A stretch of 56,121 nt of DNA, from the NCBI GenBank assembly GCA_944322255.1, contig CALUOK010000016.1, forward strand, positions 1-56,121, read 5' to 3'. The notes under the pieces are model-generated. The model worked only from the letters and a program-made list of their open reading frames with translations. It was not told the origin of the DNA and did no database searches. The translations under genes were made by a program, and so were the position numbers. The stretch comes from Candidatus Methanomethylophilaceae archaeon. GTDB lineage: Archaea; Thermoplasmatota; Thermoplasmata; Methanomassiliicoccales; Methanomethylophilaceae. Shown here one piece after another: positions 8,358-17,478 of the stretch (the first letter of the stretch is position 1; the number at the start of each line of letters is the position of its first letter).

Positions 8358-9479
8358 ATGCCGGAGGATTTCACAGTCACGCCCTGGGAGGTAACCGGGG
8401 ACATAGACTACGACCTGCTTCAGAAGAGGTTCGGGACCACACCCATCGACGACGCGCTGCTCGACAGGCTGTCCGGGTACGGCGACCTCCACTACATGCT
8501 GAGGCGCGGCATATTCTATTCGCACAGGGACATGCTCCCTCTGCTGGACCAGTACGACAAGGGCAACAGGTTCGTCCTCTACACGGGAAGGGGACCCTCG
8601 GGGAACACCCACCTGGGCCACATCATGCCGTGGATCTTCAACAAATGGGTCCAGGACACCTTCGGTGTCGACATGCTGTTCCAGCTCACGGACGACGAGA
8701 AGTTCCTGTTCAAGGACCTCACTCTGGAGCAGACGGGGTCCATGGCGTACGAGAACGCCCTCGACTTCATAGCCCTGGGCTTCGACCCGAAGAAGACGAG
8801 GATAATCGTCAACACGAAGAACGTGGACAGGCTGTACCCCATCGCCCTGAAGGTGGCGAAGAAGGTCACGTTCTCCACCGCCAAGGCCGTGTTCGGATTC
8901 GACAACTCCACCAACATCGGATCCATATTCTACACGACGATGCAGTCCGTCCCCGCATTCCTGCCCACCGACGACTCGGGCAGGCAGGTGCCCGTGCTGA
9001 TCCCCTGCGGCATCGACCAGGACCCCCACTTCAGGGTCACAAGGGATGTGGCCCCTGGCCTCAACTACCCCAAGCCGTCCCTGATCTACTGCAAGATGTG
9101 CCCGGGACTGGCCGGAGGCGACAAGATGTCCTCCTCCGACGAGAATGCCACCATATTCACCACGGACACGCCCAAGGCGGTCAAGAAGAAGGTAGGCAGG
9201 GCGTTCACAGGCGGATGCGTCTCCGTCGAGGAGCAGAGGGAGAAGGGCGGGAACCCCGAGGTCTGCTCCGTCTTCAAGTACAACTACTTCCTCTTCGAGC
9301 ACGACGACGCCAAGATCAACGAGATGGCGGAGAAGTGCCGCAAGGGGGAGATCCTCTGCGGCGAGTGCAAGATGTGCCTCACCGAGAAGATAAACGTCTT
9401 CCTTGAACAGCACCAGGACAAGAGGGAGAAGGCGAAGGACGTCGTCGCCGACATGACCTACGACGGGTTCGAGTGGTGA
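8358..9479 (+). CDS. trpS: Tryptophan--tRNA ligase
   Basis: Class I aminoacyl-tRNA synthetase charging tRNA-Trp. The HIGH-type motif is HLGH at residues 85-88 within GPSGNTHLGHIMPW, and KMSSS at residues 256-260 is perfect. The AIDQDPHFRVTRDVAP-like segment (GIDQDPHFRVTRD, about 218-230) is the eukaryotic/archaeal TrpRS signature. At 373 aa it matches archaeal TrpRS without the long eukaryotic extension. A Cys-rich patch near the C-terminus (CRKGEILCGECKMC) resembles the archaeal form. It ends four bases before pheS, so the two synthetases form an operon. Confidence 0.96.
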   Translation: MPEDFTVTPWEVTGDIDYDLLQKRFGTTPIDDALLDRLSGYGDLHYMLRRGIFYSHRDMLPLLDQYDKGNRFVLYTGRGPSGNTHLGHIMPWIFNKWVQDTFGVDMLFQLTDDEKFLFKDLTLEQTGSMAYENALDFIALGFDPKKTRIIVNTKNVDRLYPIALKVAKKVTFSTAKAVFGFDNSTNIGSIFYTTMQSVPAFLPTDDSGRQVPVLIPCGIDQDPHFRVTRDVAPGLNYPKPSLIYCKMCPGLAGGDKMSSSDENATIFTTDTPKAVKKKVGRAFTGGCVSVEEQREKGGNPEVCSVFKYNYFLFEHDDAKINEMAEKCRKGEILCGECKMCLTEKINVFLEQHQDKREKAKDVVADMTYDGFEW

Positions 9480-9483
9480 TTTC

Positions 9484-11001
9484 ATGGGTATCGAGGAAAT
9501 TCTTGAGGGACTTAGCTACAACGAGAAGAGGCTGCTTCTGGCTCTGAAGGGCAGGGGAGGCGCGGCATCACCCGCCGACCTCATCGCCGACGGCGCGTTC
9601 AACCTCGAGGTCGAGATCATGGGGGCCGCATCCTGGCTCGAGTCCAAGGGCATGGCCCGCATATCCGAGACCACCGAGAGGTTCTACGTGCTCTCCGACG
9701 CGGACGCCGCCCAGGGTCTCCCCGAGAGGACCGCCATGGACCTCATCGCGGCGGCCGGGGGCAGCATGGACATGGACGCCCTGGCCCAGGGGATGTCCGG
9801 CGGCATGGACAAGGTCGCGGTGGGCTGGCTCAGGAGGAAGGGCCTGGCCGACATCGTCAAGGACGGCGACAGGAAGACACTGGTCCTGACGGACAAGGGC
9901 CGCGAGACCCTCGGGACCCGCATGCCCGACGAGGAGCTCGTCGCCAGGATGGCCGAGGGTCCCGTACCCGAGGCCGAGGCCGATCCCAAGGTGGTCAAGG
10001 ACCTCAAGGGACGCCAGGGGATGATCTCGGAGAAGGTCGTCACCACCAGGGAGGTGGCCCTCACTGACCTCGGTCAGCAGGCGGCCGCATCCGGCATAGA
10101 GCTCAAGCCCCAGATCACCGACATCACCGACCGCATCATCCAGAACGGCGAGTGGAGGGACGCGGAGTTCAGGAAGTACGACATCCAGACCTTCGCCCCC
10201 TCGGTATACCCCGCCAAGAAGCACATGCTCTCCAGGCTGGAGGCCCAGGTCAGCAGGATCTTCACCGAGATGGGGTTCAAGGAGATGTCGTCCGAGTACG
10301 TCCAGCCCTCGTTCTGGAACATGGACGTCCTCTACACCCCTCAGGACCACCCTGCCAGGGACCTGCAGGACACGTTCTACCTCGAGCACCCCGCCAGCAT
10401 CCACATCGACGACGAGGACATGGTGGAGCTGATCAGGAACATCCACGAGAACGGCGGCGACACCGGGTCCACCGGATGGGGCGGCACATGGTCCAGGGAG
10501 AAGGCGGAGGCCGCCATCCTCAGGACACACAGCACCGTCAGCAGCATCAAGTACATCGCCGAGCACCCGGACGCCCCCCAGAAGGCCTTCTCCATCTCCA
10601 GGATCTTCAGGAAGGAGTCCATCGACGCGACCCATCTGCCTGAGTTCACCCAGATCGAGGGCATCATCATCGACGAGAACGCGAACTTCGACATGCTCAT
10701 CTCGCTCATCCGCGAGTTCTACTCCAGGATGGGGTTCGACCAGATTCGCATAAGGCCCGCGTACTTCCCGTACACCGAGCCCTCGCTGGAGCTCGAGGTC
10801 TTCTTCAACGGCAAATGGATGGAGCTCGGAGGCGCCGGCATATTCAGGCCCGAGGTCGTGGCCCCGTTCGGCGTCAAGTACCCTGTCCTCGCATGGGGAT
10901 TTGGGTTCGAGAGGCTGGCCATGCTCAAATGGGGCATCAAGGACATCAGGGACCTGTACATCTCGGACATGGACACCCTGAAGACCAACACCGTCCTGTG
11001 A
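9484..11001 (+). CDS. pheS: Phenylalanine--tRNA ligase subunit alpha
   Basis: Catalytic alpha subunit of the heterotetrameric class II PheRS. The 505-residue length fits archaeal PheS, whose N-terminal third (about 1-180) is a set of winged-helix DNA/RNA-binding-like domains (EILEGLSYNEKRLLLALKGR; LTDKGRETLGTRMPDEELV). The class II core begins near 230; motif 2 (FSISRIFRKESIDATHLPEF) and motif 3 (LAWGFGFERLAML) are clear, and FTQIEGIIID is family-typical. pheT is not in this window. The gene is transcribed with trpS and is faced by a converging regulator gene that has no stop before entering pheS. Confidence 0.96.
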   Translation: MGIEEILEGLSYNEKRLLLALKGRGGAASPADLIADGAFNLEVEIMGAASWLESKGMARISETTERFYVLSDADAAQGLPERTAMDLIAAAGGSMDMDALAQGMSGGMDKVAVGWLRRKGLADIVKDGDRKTLVLTDKGRETLGTRMPDEELVARMAEGPVPEAEADPKVVKDLKGRQGMISEKVVTTREVALTDLGQQAAASGIELKPQITDITDRIIQNGEWRDAEFRKYDIQTFAPSVYPAKKHMLSRLEAQVSRIFTEMGFKEMSSEYVQPSFWNMDVLYTPQDHPARDLQDTFYLEHPASIHIDDEDMVELIRNIHENGGDTGSTGWGGTWSREKAEAAILRTHSTVSSIKYIAEHPDAPQKAFSISRIFRKESIDATHLPEFTQIEGIIIDENANFDMLISLIREFYSRMGFDQIRIRPAYFPYTEPSLELEVFFNGKWMELGGAGIFRPEVVAPFGVKYPVLAWGFGFERLAMLKWGIKDIRDLYISDMDTLKTNTVL

Positions 11002-12183
11002 TTGTATCGAACGGGCGCGCGTGCGAAGCATCCAGCTGGTCTTGTCGTCCCTCGTGGCGCAGGACGCGGCCTCGAGGAGCCTCGCCGCGATGTCTGTGTC
11101 CCCCATCGCCAGGTACGACTCCCCCTCCCATCTGAGGGCCTCGTCCAGTCTGAACAGGCAGCCCGTCTCCGACATGGACTGCCTGCTCTTCCTCAGGTAC
11201 ACCACCGCCTCCGGGTGCCTGCCGTTCACCGCCATGCACTTCCCGAGGGCGAGGGCTGTGGGGACGTCCCCGCGGTACACGTCCAGTGCCTGGTCCAGGG
11301 CGTTGGACGTCTTCCCCTCCACCAGCATTATCTCCGAGAGGATGGCGCCCTTAAGGCAGTCGTCCGAACCGGCCATCCTGTCCAGCGACCTCCTGGCCTT
11401 CCCCGTCCTGCCGAGGCGGAGGAACGCGAACGCGGCGACCGCGGACAGCATGGGGTCGGCGGCGTAGGTCGCCAGCCTGTCAATGGCGGACACGGTCTCG
11501 TTGTTGGGCCTGTCCATTATGGTGTAGCAGTTCACCATCGCCAGCTTCACCGCCTCCGTCCTGCGCCCGGAGCCCTCCAGGTGCTCCAGCCTCTCGTCTA
11601 TCCCCACTCCGTTGTCGGCGCACCAGTCCGCGGCGATGCTGTGCCATCTCCTGAGGGCCTCGGCGTCGGCGCGGTCCCTGTAGAGCTTCTTGGTGCTGGG
11701 CCTTATGCACACGAACCCTCCCGCATCCACCGGGAGCAGGGGATGATCCCTTCCCTTGGGGATCTGACTGAAGTGGACCGGCGCGTGGATCACCATGATG
11801 GCCCCGAGCATGTCCCTGTCCTCGGCGTTCAGGTTGTCGAAGTCCGACGTGCAGCAGCGGTTGATCGTCCTGGGCACGAGCACCTCGGCGTCCCTCTCCT
11901 GCAGGAGCCTCTCGCAGATCCTCAGCCCCAGGTCGGACAGGGTGTACACCTTCCTGGGGGCGCGTCCGCTGCCCGTGATGACCATCGCCCTGCCGGAACG
12001 CAGGAGTCCGTCGCGGTTCATCCTCCCAAGGATGAGCGAGGCGTAGGACCTGGAGATGTTCAGGGCCTCGCCTATGCCGTCCTGTGTCATGTCGTAGGGC
12101 ATGTCGCCCAACGCCTCGATGTCGAAGTGCCTGTACCTGTACAGGTGTATCATGGTCCTCTGTGCCTGAGTGAGTCTTTCCAT
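11002..12183 (-). CDS. Winged-helix regulator with TPR-like C-terminus, no in-frame stop at its natural end
   Basis: A DNA-binding-type protein: residues about 15-85 form a winged helix (DGIGEALNISRSYASLILGR is the helix-turn-helix), followed by a linker and, from about residue 180, helical repeats resembling TPRs (AVAAFAFLRLGRTGKARRSLDRM; AVYLRKSRQSMSE). The ATG at 12183 is chosen because TTTAT at about 12236-12241 is a likely TATA element; an in-frame ATG exists at 12258. Protein-like sequence stops at about 11010, but the frame contains no stop there and stays open antisense through almost all of pheS to 9568. The end given here is therefore the end of plausible protein, not a stop codon. 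Confidence 0.7.
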
Positions 12184-12298
12184 GGTCTTTCGACCCGGAT
12201 GCGGACTTAAGCCGGCAGAGGTGTTGCTCTCGCTCGATAAACCTAGGAGCGTTGACATCCACGGGAAGGGTTAAGGGGCGGTCGCCGATTGACGGTGC

Positions 12299-13135
12299 AT
12301 GTCACGTCTCCTGATCTGCAGCGAACCGGATCTCCCGTCAGTCAACATGAGGGCGGCCCTCAGGGCCATGCACCGGTGGGAGGACCTGGGCGAGCAGGAC
12401 GGGGCCCGTTTCAGCGTCTGCGGGGACACGTTCATGATGTCCATCGACGACATGCACATCCGCCACGACGGCCTGGATCGTCAGGCGGAGGACTTCGGGA
12501 TCAAGGTGGACGACGTGATCGTCATGTCCAAGCACTCGGCGAAGAGCGGCAAGCCCGCGCTCACCGCTCATCCCATCGGCAACTACCATGAGAACGAGTT
12601 CGGGGGAAGGGAGCGCGCCCTGGTCAGACCCTCCCCGGCGCTCATGTCCGATGCTCTGAGGAGGATAGTGGCGTACAACGACGTCCTCGAGGTGCAGACC
12701 TGCTTCGAGGTGACCCATCACGGACCCTGGCTGGACAGACCGACTTTCTACATAGAGATCGGAAGCGACGAGTCCCACTGGGGCGACCTGCATTCCGCCG
12801 ACATACTGGCACATGTGATCGACGACCTGGAGCCCCACGAGGAGTACCCCGTGGTAGTGGGCGTCGGGGGCGGCCACTACGCCCCGAGGTTCACGGACCT
12901 GGTCCTGTCCCACAAGGTCAACATCGGGCACATGCTGCCCAACTACCAGATAGAGGGCCGCGACGACGAGGACTTCCTCCGCATGCTGAACGACGCGTGC
13001 AGGGTCACCGGCACCGACCAGGTGTACGTCCACAGGAAGTCGATGAAGAAGCCCGAGGAGCACAGGCTGACCGACCTGATACGCTCGGCCGGGTACGACA
13101 TGCCCAAATCGGCGGACTTCGAGCAGATTCAGTGA
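12299..13135 (+). CDS. dtdA: D-aminoacyl-tRNA deacylase (archaeal/GEK1 type)
   Basis: Hydrolyses D-amino acids from mischarged tRNA. The 278-residue protein contains the DtdA signatures: SKHSAKSGKPALTAHPIGNY (residues about 77-96), EVTHHGPWLDRPTFYIEIGS, and VVGVGGGHYAPRFTDL with the zinc-binding His. The start ATG at 12299 lies about 26 nt after GGTTAAGG, a plausible weak TATA element, suggesting a leaderless message. It fits with the surrounding aminoacyl-tRNA synthetase genes. The 3' end overlaps the convergent pyrH by 7 bases. Confidence 0.94.
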   Translation: MSRLLICSEPDLPSVNMRAALRAMHRWEDLGEQDGARFSVCGDTFMMSIDDMHIRHDGLDRQAEDFGIKVDDVIVMSKHSAKSGKPALTAHPIGNYHENEFGGRERALVRPSPALMSDALRRIVAYNDVLEVQTCFEVTHHGPWLDRPTFYIEIGSDESHWGDLHSADILAHVIDDLEPHEEYPVVVGVGGGHYAPRFTDLVLSHKVNIGHMLPNYQIEGRDDEDFLRMLNDACRVTGTDQVYVHRKSMKKPEEHRLTDLIRSAGYDMPKSADFEQIQ

Positions 13136-13821
13136 GAGTCGACGAACGTCCCGTCGAACCTCTCGCCCAGGATGGCCTTCCTGAGCTCATCCAGGTTCCT
13201 GCCGTCGACGATCATGATGTCTATGTTCCTCTCGGCGGCGATCTTCACGCCCAGAGGGTCGAAGACGCTCGACTTGGAGGCGCCGTGCTCCTTGTACACG
13301 ATCTCCCCGAGCCTCCCTATGGTCATCTCTGGGATTTTGACAGCATCGGGGTTGCTGCGGGGGTCGTCGGTGTAGACCGCGTCGACGGATGTCGCGTTGA
13401 CCACCCTGTCCGCGTCCATGCAGGATGCGACCATCATGGCCACGGCGTCCGTGGTGTGGCCCGGCTCGGTGCCGCCCATGACCGCGATCTTTCCGGGAGC
13501 CACCGCCTTCGCGGTCTCCTCCGCCGTCTCCGGGACCCTGTCGGGCATGTCCCCGAGGGCAAGTGCCAGAAGCTGCGCGTTGAGGCGCGTGGCACCTATG
13601 CCGAGGATGTCCAGCTGGTAGGTGTCCCCTCCGAGCTCGCGTCCGGTCTCGGCGTAGTACCTCGCCGTCTTGCCCCCGCCGCACACGACGGCGAGCCTGA
13701 CGCTTCCGGACAGCCCCTTCAGCATCGAGGCCAGTCTGGCTATGTATTCCGAATCGTTGCTTCCGGGAACCAGGATGGACCCGCCAATTGAGACGACTAC
13801 GCTGTCCGTTGGACCACTCAC
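13129..13821 (-). CDS. pyrH: Uridylate kinase (UMP kinase)
   Basis: Amino-acid-kinase-family UMP kinase, phosphorylating UMP to UDP in pyrimidine synthesis. From the GTG at 13821 it is 230 aa and begins VSGPTDSVVVSIGGSILVPG (first residue Met in vivo); VVCGGGKTARYYAETGRE and DILGIGATRLNAQLLALALG are the nucleotide/UMP-binding segments, and VYTDDPRSNPDAV is the family-typical C-terminal motif. Upstream of the GTG there is an A/T-rich TTTTTATG element about 30 nt away, fitting a leaderless start; the frame is open further but the extra residues are not family-like. Divergent from prf1. Confidence 0.93.
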   Translation of the reverse strand: MSGPTDSVVVSIGGSILVPGSNDSEYIARLASMLKGLSGSVRLAVVCGGGKTARYYAETGRELGGDTYQLDILGIGATRLNAQLLALALGDMPDRVPETAEETAKAVAPGKIAVMGGTEPGHTTDAVAMMVASCMDADRVVNATSVDAVYTDDPRSNPDAVKIPEMTIGRLGEIVYKEHGASKSSVFDPLGVKIAAERNIDIMIVDGRNLDELRKAILGERFDGTFVDSH

Positions 13822-13870
13822 CAATAGTTTTAATAAGAATGGGACTTGACATAAAAATGTTGGTGAAGTC

Positions 13871-15100
13871 ATGGGAGAAACCAATTCAGAGGACAAAGCC
13901 AGATACGACTTCAAGAAGGACATGCAGGAGATCACCAATTACAGGGGGAGGGGAACCGAGCTCATCTCTGTGTACATCCCTGCCACCAAGCAGATCTCCG
14001 ACGTCATGGCCTACCTGAGGAACGAGCAGTCCCAGGCGTCCAACATCAAGTCCAAGACTACGATGAAGAACGTCACCGGGGCAATCGACTCCATTGCAGC
14101 TCGACTAAAGACTTACAAGGCACCGCCAGCGAACGGTGTCGTCATATTCTGCGGGGAGGTCCCCAGAGCCGGCGACCAGACCAAGATGGTCCAGTACGTC
14201 ATCAACCCCCCCGAACCCATCACGGCGTTCCTGTACAGGTGCGACTCCACGTTCTTCACCGAGCCGCTCCAGTCCATGCTCCTGGATAAGAAGTGCTACG
14301 GACTCATCACGATAGACAGGTCCGAGGCGACCCTCGGACTCCTCATCGGGAGCAGGATCCAGGTGCTGAAGCACTTCGACTCCCTCGTCCCCAGCAAGCA
14401 CCACCAGGGAGGTCAGTCGTCAGTCCGTTTCGAGAGGCTGATCGAGATCGCCGCCCACGAGTTCTTCAAGAAGGTGGCCGACAACGCCACAGAGGTGTTC
14501 CTCGACAGGCCGGAGCTCCTCGGTATCCTCATCGGTGGCCCGGGCGCCACCAAGGACTTCTTCGTGAAGGAGGAGTACCTGCACCACGAGCTCAGGAAGA
14601 AGGTAGTCACGCCCCTGGTGGACACCGGCTACACCGACGAGTCCGGACTCAGGGAGCTGGTGCAGAACGCCAAGAACATCATCACCGACATGCAGCTCAC
14701 CAAGGAGAAGGAGTACATGCAGCGCCTCTTCACCGAGATCAGGAAGACCGACGGAGGCCTGTCCTGCTACGGAGAGGACGAGGTCCGCAACGCGCTGGAC
14801 ATGGGCGCCGTCGACATGCTCCTCATCTCCGAGTCCCTCAGCAAGAGGAGGGTCACCGTCCAGTGCCCGTCCGGGCACGAGCACGAGCTCACCGTGAAGG
14901 ACGCCGACGAGAGGATCAACTGCCCCGAGTGCGGCGCGGCCGCCACGGTGGTCAAGGACGAGGATCTCATCGACGACTTCTTCATGAGGGCCGACGCCTT
15001 CAACACGCGCGTTCAGATCATCTCCCCCGACTCCGAGGAGGGGGACATGCTCCTGAAGGCCTTCGGCGGGATCGCCGCCATTCTCAGGTACAGGGTGTGA
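13871..15100 (+). CDS. prf1: Peptide chain release factor aRF1
   Basis: Class I release factor that recognises all stop codons and triggers peptidyl-tRNA hydrolysis. The stop-decoding NIKS motif is at residues 58-61 and the catalytic GGQ at 180-182 (KHHQGGQSSVRFERL). The C-terminal domain contains a zinc-ribbon-like minidomain with CPSGHEH and CPECG. At 409 aa it is typical for aRF1. ATG 13871 has GGTGA five bases upstream. In a lineage that reads TAG as pyrrolysine, competition between this factor and the suppressor tRNA matters; only two genes in the window end in TAG. Confidence 0.96.
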   Translation: MGETNSEDKARYDFKKDMQEITNYRGRGTELISVYIPATKQISDVMAYLRNEQSQASNIKSKTTMKNVTGAIDSIAARLKTYKAPPANGVVIFCGEVPRAGDQTKMVQYVINPPEPITAFLYRCDSTFFTEPLQSMLLDKKCYGLITIDRSEATLGLLIGSRIQVLKHFDSLVPSKHHQGGQSSVRFERLIEIAAHEFFKKVADNATEVFLDRPELLGILIGGPGATKDFFVKEEYLHHELRKKVVTPLVDTGYTDESGLRELVQNAKNIITDMQLTKEKEYMQRLFTEIRKTDGGLSCYGEDEVRNALDMGAVDMLLISESLSKRRVTVQCPSGHEHELTVKDADERINCPECGAAATVVKDEDLIDDFFMRADAFNTRVQIISPDSEEGDMLLKAFGGIAAILRYRV

Positions 15101-15103
15101 CGA

Positions 15104-16867
15104 ATGTCAATAATGAACGAGTTCGAGAATCAGGTCCGCGCCAAGGTCGCGGACGCGCTGGCGGCCATGGGTGCGGACGTTGCGTTCGTCACCGAGCTGC
15201 CCTCTGTGGACACCGCGGACCTCGCAGTGCCCTGCTTCACCATGTCCAAGGCCTTGAGGAAGGCCCCTCAGGCCATCGCCGACGACCTCGCCGCCGCCAT
15301 CCAGCCGTCCGGCCTGGTGTCCTCGGTGTCGTCCTGCAACGGGTACCTCAACTTCTGCATGGACGGGGCCGCCCTGGTCAGGGGAGTCCTGGAGGACATC
15401 CTCGCCGCCGGCGGGGACTTCAGGGCCGAGCCCACAGGCCTGAGGGTCAACGTGGAGCACACGTCCACCAACCCCACCGGGCCCATCCACGTGGGCAGGG
15501 CCAGGAACCCCATCATCGGGGACACGCTGGCCAGGTGCCTGAAGAGGTGCGGCCACGAGGTCACCACCGAGTACTACGTCAACGACGTGGGCAAGCAGGT
15601 GGTCATCCTCACCTGGGGTGTCAACAACGTCTCCGACGAGGAGGCAGACGCCGAGGCCGAGGAGCATGCCAGGAACGCCGGGCACGAGAAGGAAAGGGAC
15701 AAGACCGACCACAGACTGGTGGCCAAGTACAGGGTCGCCAACAGGAGGATGGAGTCCGACCCCGAGGTCCAGGCCCAGATCGCCGACATGCTCAGGAGGT
15801 TCGAGGCCGGGGACCGCGAGGTCATCGACACCGTCCGCCACACCGCCGAGATCATGCTCGGAGGCCTGAAGGAGACGCTGTCCAACATCAACGTCGAGCT
15901 CGACAGGTACACCTGGGAGTCCGGGTTCATCGCCGACGGGTCCGCCAGGGACGTGGTCGAGAGGCTGAAGCAGTCCGAGTACGCCGGCCAGACCGACGAC
16001 GGCGCCTGGTTCGTTGACCTGAAGGACTTCGGGATCCAGGGCAAGAACACCAAGTTCACCTTCACCAGGTCCGACGGCACCACGCTGTACACCACCCGCG
16101 ACATCGCGTACCACCTGGACAAGTTCTCCAGGTCCGACCGCGTCATCGATGTTTTGGGAGAGGACCAGAAGCTGGGTTCCAAGCAGCTCTGCTCCGTCCT
16201 CGAGATCCTGGGCCACGATAAGATGCCCGAACCCCTGTTCTACTCCTTCGTCTCCCTGCCGGAGGGCAAGATGTCCACCCGCAAGGGGGTCGTCGTGTAC
16301 CTGGACGACCTCATCGACGAGGCCGTCGCCCACGCCTACGACGAGGTCAAGTCCAGGCTGGACACCAGGAAGACCGACATGACCGAGGAGAAGATGAGGG
16401 AGATCGCCCGCATCGTCGGAACCGGATCCATAAGGTACAACATCGTCCGCGTCCAGCCCGAGAAGCAGCTCGTCTTCAAGTGGAGCGAGGCCCTGAACTT
16501 CGATGGCAACTCCGGACCGTACCTCCAGTACGTCCACGCCAGGGCATGCAGCATGCTCAGGAAGGCCGGGGAGTTCCAGCGCGTCACCGACCCCGACATG
16601 CTCACCGACCCCATGGAGATCAACCTGGTCAAGAAGCTCGCCCGCTACGGCGAGGTCCTGAGGGAGGCCGGTGACGGCAAGAGGGTCCACATGCTGCCCG
16701 CGTATGGACACGAGCTCGCCGTCGCCTTCAACCAGTTCTACGCCGCGGTCTCGGTGCTCGACGCCGGCCAGCGCAGGGATGCCAGGCTCACTCTGGTGGA
16801 GTGCACGAAGACCGTCCTCGCCGACGTGCTGGACTGTCTCGGCATGGGCGCCCCCGAGGAGATGTGA
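15104..16867 (+). CDS. argS: Arginine--tRNA ligase
   Basis: Class I synthetase charging tRNA-Arg. The 587-residue protein has an N-terminal Add1 domain, the HIGH-like motif HVGR at 129-132 (NPTGPIHVGRARNPIIGD), and KMSTRKG at the KMSKS position (ArgRS often deviates here). The C-terminal DALR anticodon-binding domain contains YLQYVHARACSMLRKAG and a helical end (ARLTLVECTKTVLADVLDCLGM). ATG 15104 follows the prf1 stop by three bases, and the GNAT gene follows by two, so prf1-argS-GNAT look co-transcribed. Confidence 0.96.
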   Translation: MSIMNEFENQVRAKVADALAAMGADVAFVTELPSVDTADLAVPCFTMSKALRKAPQAIADDLAAAIQPSGLVSSVSSCNGYLNFCMDGAALVRGVLEDILAAGGDFRAEPTGLRVNVEHTSTNPTGPIHVGRARNPIIGDTLARCLKRCGHEVTTEYYVNDVGKQVVILTWGVNNVSDEEADAEAEEHARNAGHEKERDKTDHRLVAKYRVANRRMESDPEVQAQIADMLRRFEAGDREVIDTVRHTAEIMLGGLKETLSNINVELDRYTWESGFIADGSARDVVERLKQSEYAGQTDDGAWFVDLKDFGIQGKNTKFTFTRSDGTTLYTTRDIAYHLDKFSRSDRVIDVLGEDQKLGSKQLCSVLEILGHDKMPEPLFYSFVSLPEGKMSTRKGVVVYLDDLIDEAVAHAYDEVKSRLDTRKTDMTEEKMREIARIVGTGSIRYNIVRVQPEKQLVFKWSEALNFDGNSGPYLQYVHARACSMLRKAGEFQRVTDPDMLTDPMEINLVKKLARYGEVLREAGDGKRVHMLPAYGHELAVAFNQFYAAVSVLDAGQRRDARLTLVECTKTVLADVLDCLGMGAPEEM

Positions 16868-16869
16868 GC

Positions 16870-17367
16870 ATGGAAATCCGTCCCGTCAAGATCAGGGACA
16901 TCGAGAAGGTCCGCGAGCTGGAGATCGACTGCATCAAGGAGTACTTCGCCGCCACCCTGGAGAACAGGTGGGAGGACCTCCCGCAGGAGTGGAAGGACAA
17001 CCTGGGTGCCAGCAGCAGGAACCACTTCAAGGCGTACCTGGACAGCGGCCTCAGCCTGGTCGCCGAGGAGGACGGGGAGATCGTGGGCTTCATCTTCGCC
17101 CAGATGCTCCACCACATCGCCGACGAGGACAACCTTCTGTGGATCGAGAACATGGGGGTCCACCCCTACTTCCGCAGGAACATGATCGGTTACATGCTCC
17201 TGAGGGAGTGCGTCAGGCTCGGCCGCGAGCAGGGCGCCGGAGTGGCCCATGCCATGATCCAGCCCAACAACGCGCCCTCGATCCTGATGTTCAAGAAGCT
17301 CGGCTTCTTCATGGACAGGCGCGAGGTCGCGCTGATGGACCTCAACGATCCCAACCTCAAACTCTGA
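16870..17367 (+). CDS. GNAT-family N-acetyltransferase
   Basis: Predicted acetyl-CoA-dependent acyltransferase of 165 aa. GNAT hallmarks are visible: the N-terminal MEIRPVKIRDIEKVRELE strand-helix, the central beta4-beta5 region (ENMGVHPYFRRNMIGYMLLR, whose RRNMIG occupies the acetyl-CoA pyrophosphate loop position Q/RxxGxG/A), and the C-terminal NAPSILMFKKLGFFMDRREV. Substrate unknown; proximity to argS and prf1 would allow a ribosomal-protein or N-terminal acetylation role, but that is speculation. Followed by a hairpin terminator. Confidence 0.88.
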   Translation: MEIRPVKIRDIEKVRELEIDCIKEYFAATLENRWEDLPQEWKDNLGASSRNHFKAYLDSGLSLVAEEDGEIVGFIFAQMLHHIADEDNLLWIENMGVHPYFRRNMIGYMLLRECVRLGREQGAGVAHAMIQPNNAPSILMFKKLGFFMDRREVALMDLNDPNLKL

Positions 17368-17381
17368 GAAACCACTCAAGG

Positions 17382-17417
17382 CCCGTGCCGGATTCCCGGT
17401 GCGGGTCTACACATTTT
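17382..17417 (+). terminator. Hairpin terminator after the GNAT gene
   Basis: CCCGTGCCGG-ATTC-CCGGTGCGGG forms a stem of about ten pairs including two G-T pairs, followed by ACATTTTT. It lies just downstream of the acetyltransferase stop and before the convergent membrane-protein gene. Confidence 0.55.
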
Positions 17418-17478
17418 TCGGCGATGCCGTGAAAACGGGAAGATGACGGGGAGGTCCCCGTCTGTTTGTGGCTCAGGA

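Noticed and set aside
15107-16711. 534-codon open frame antisense to argS
   Set aside because: argS is unmistakable; the antisense frame is Val/Gly/Leu-rich shadow sequence.
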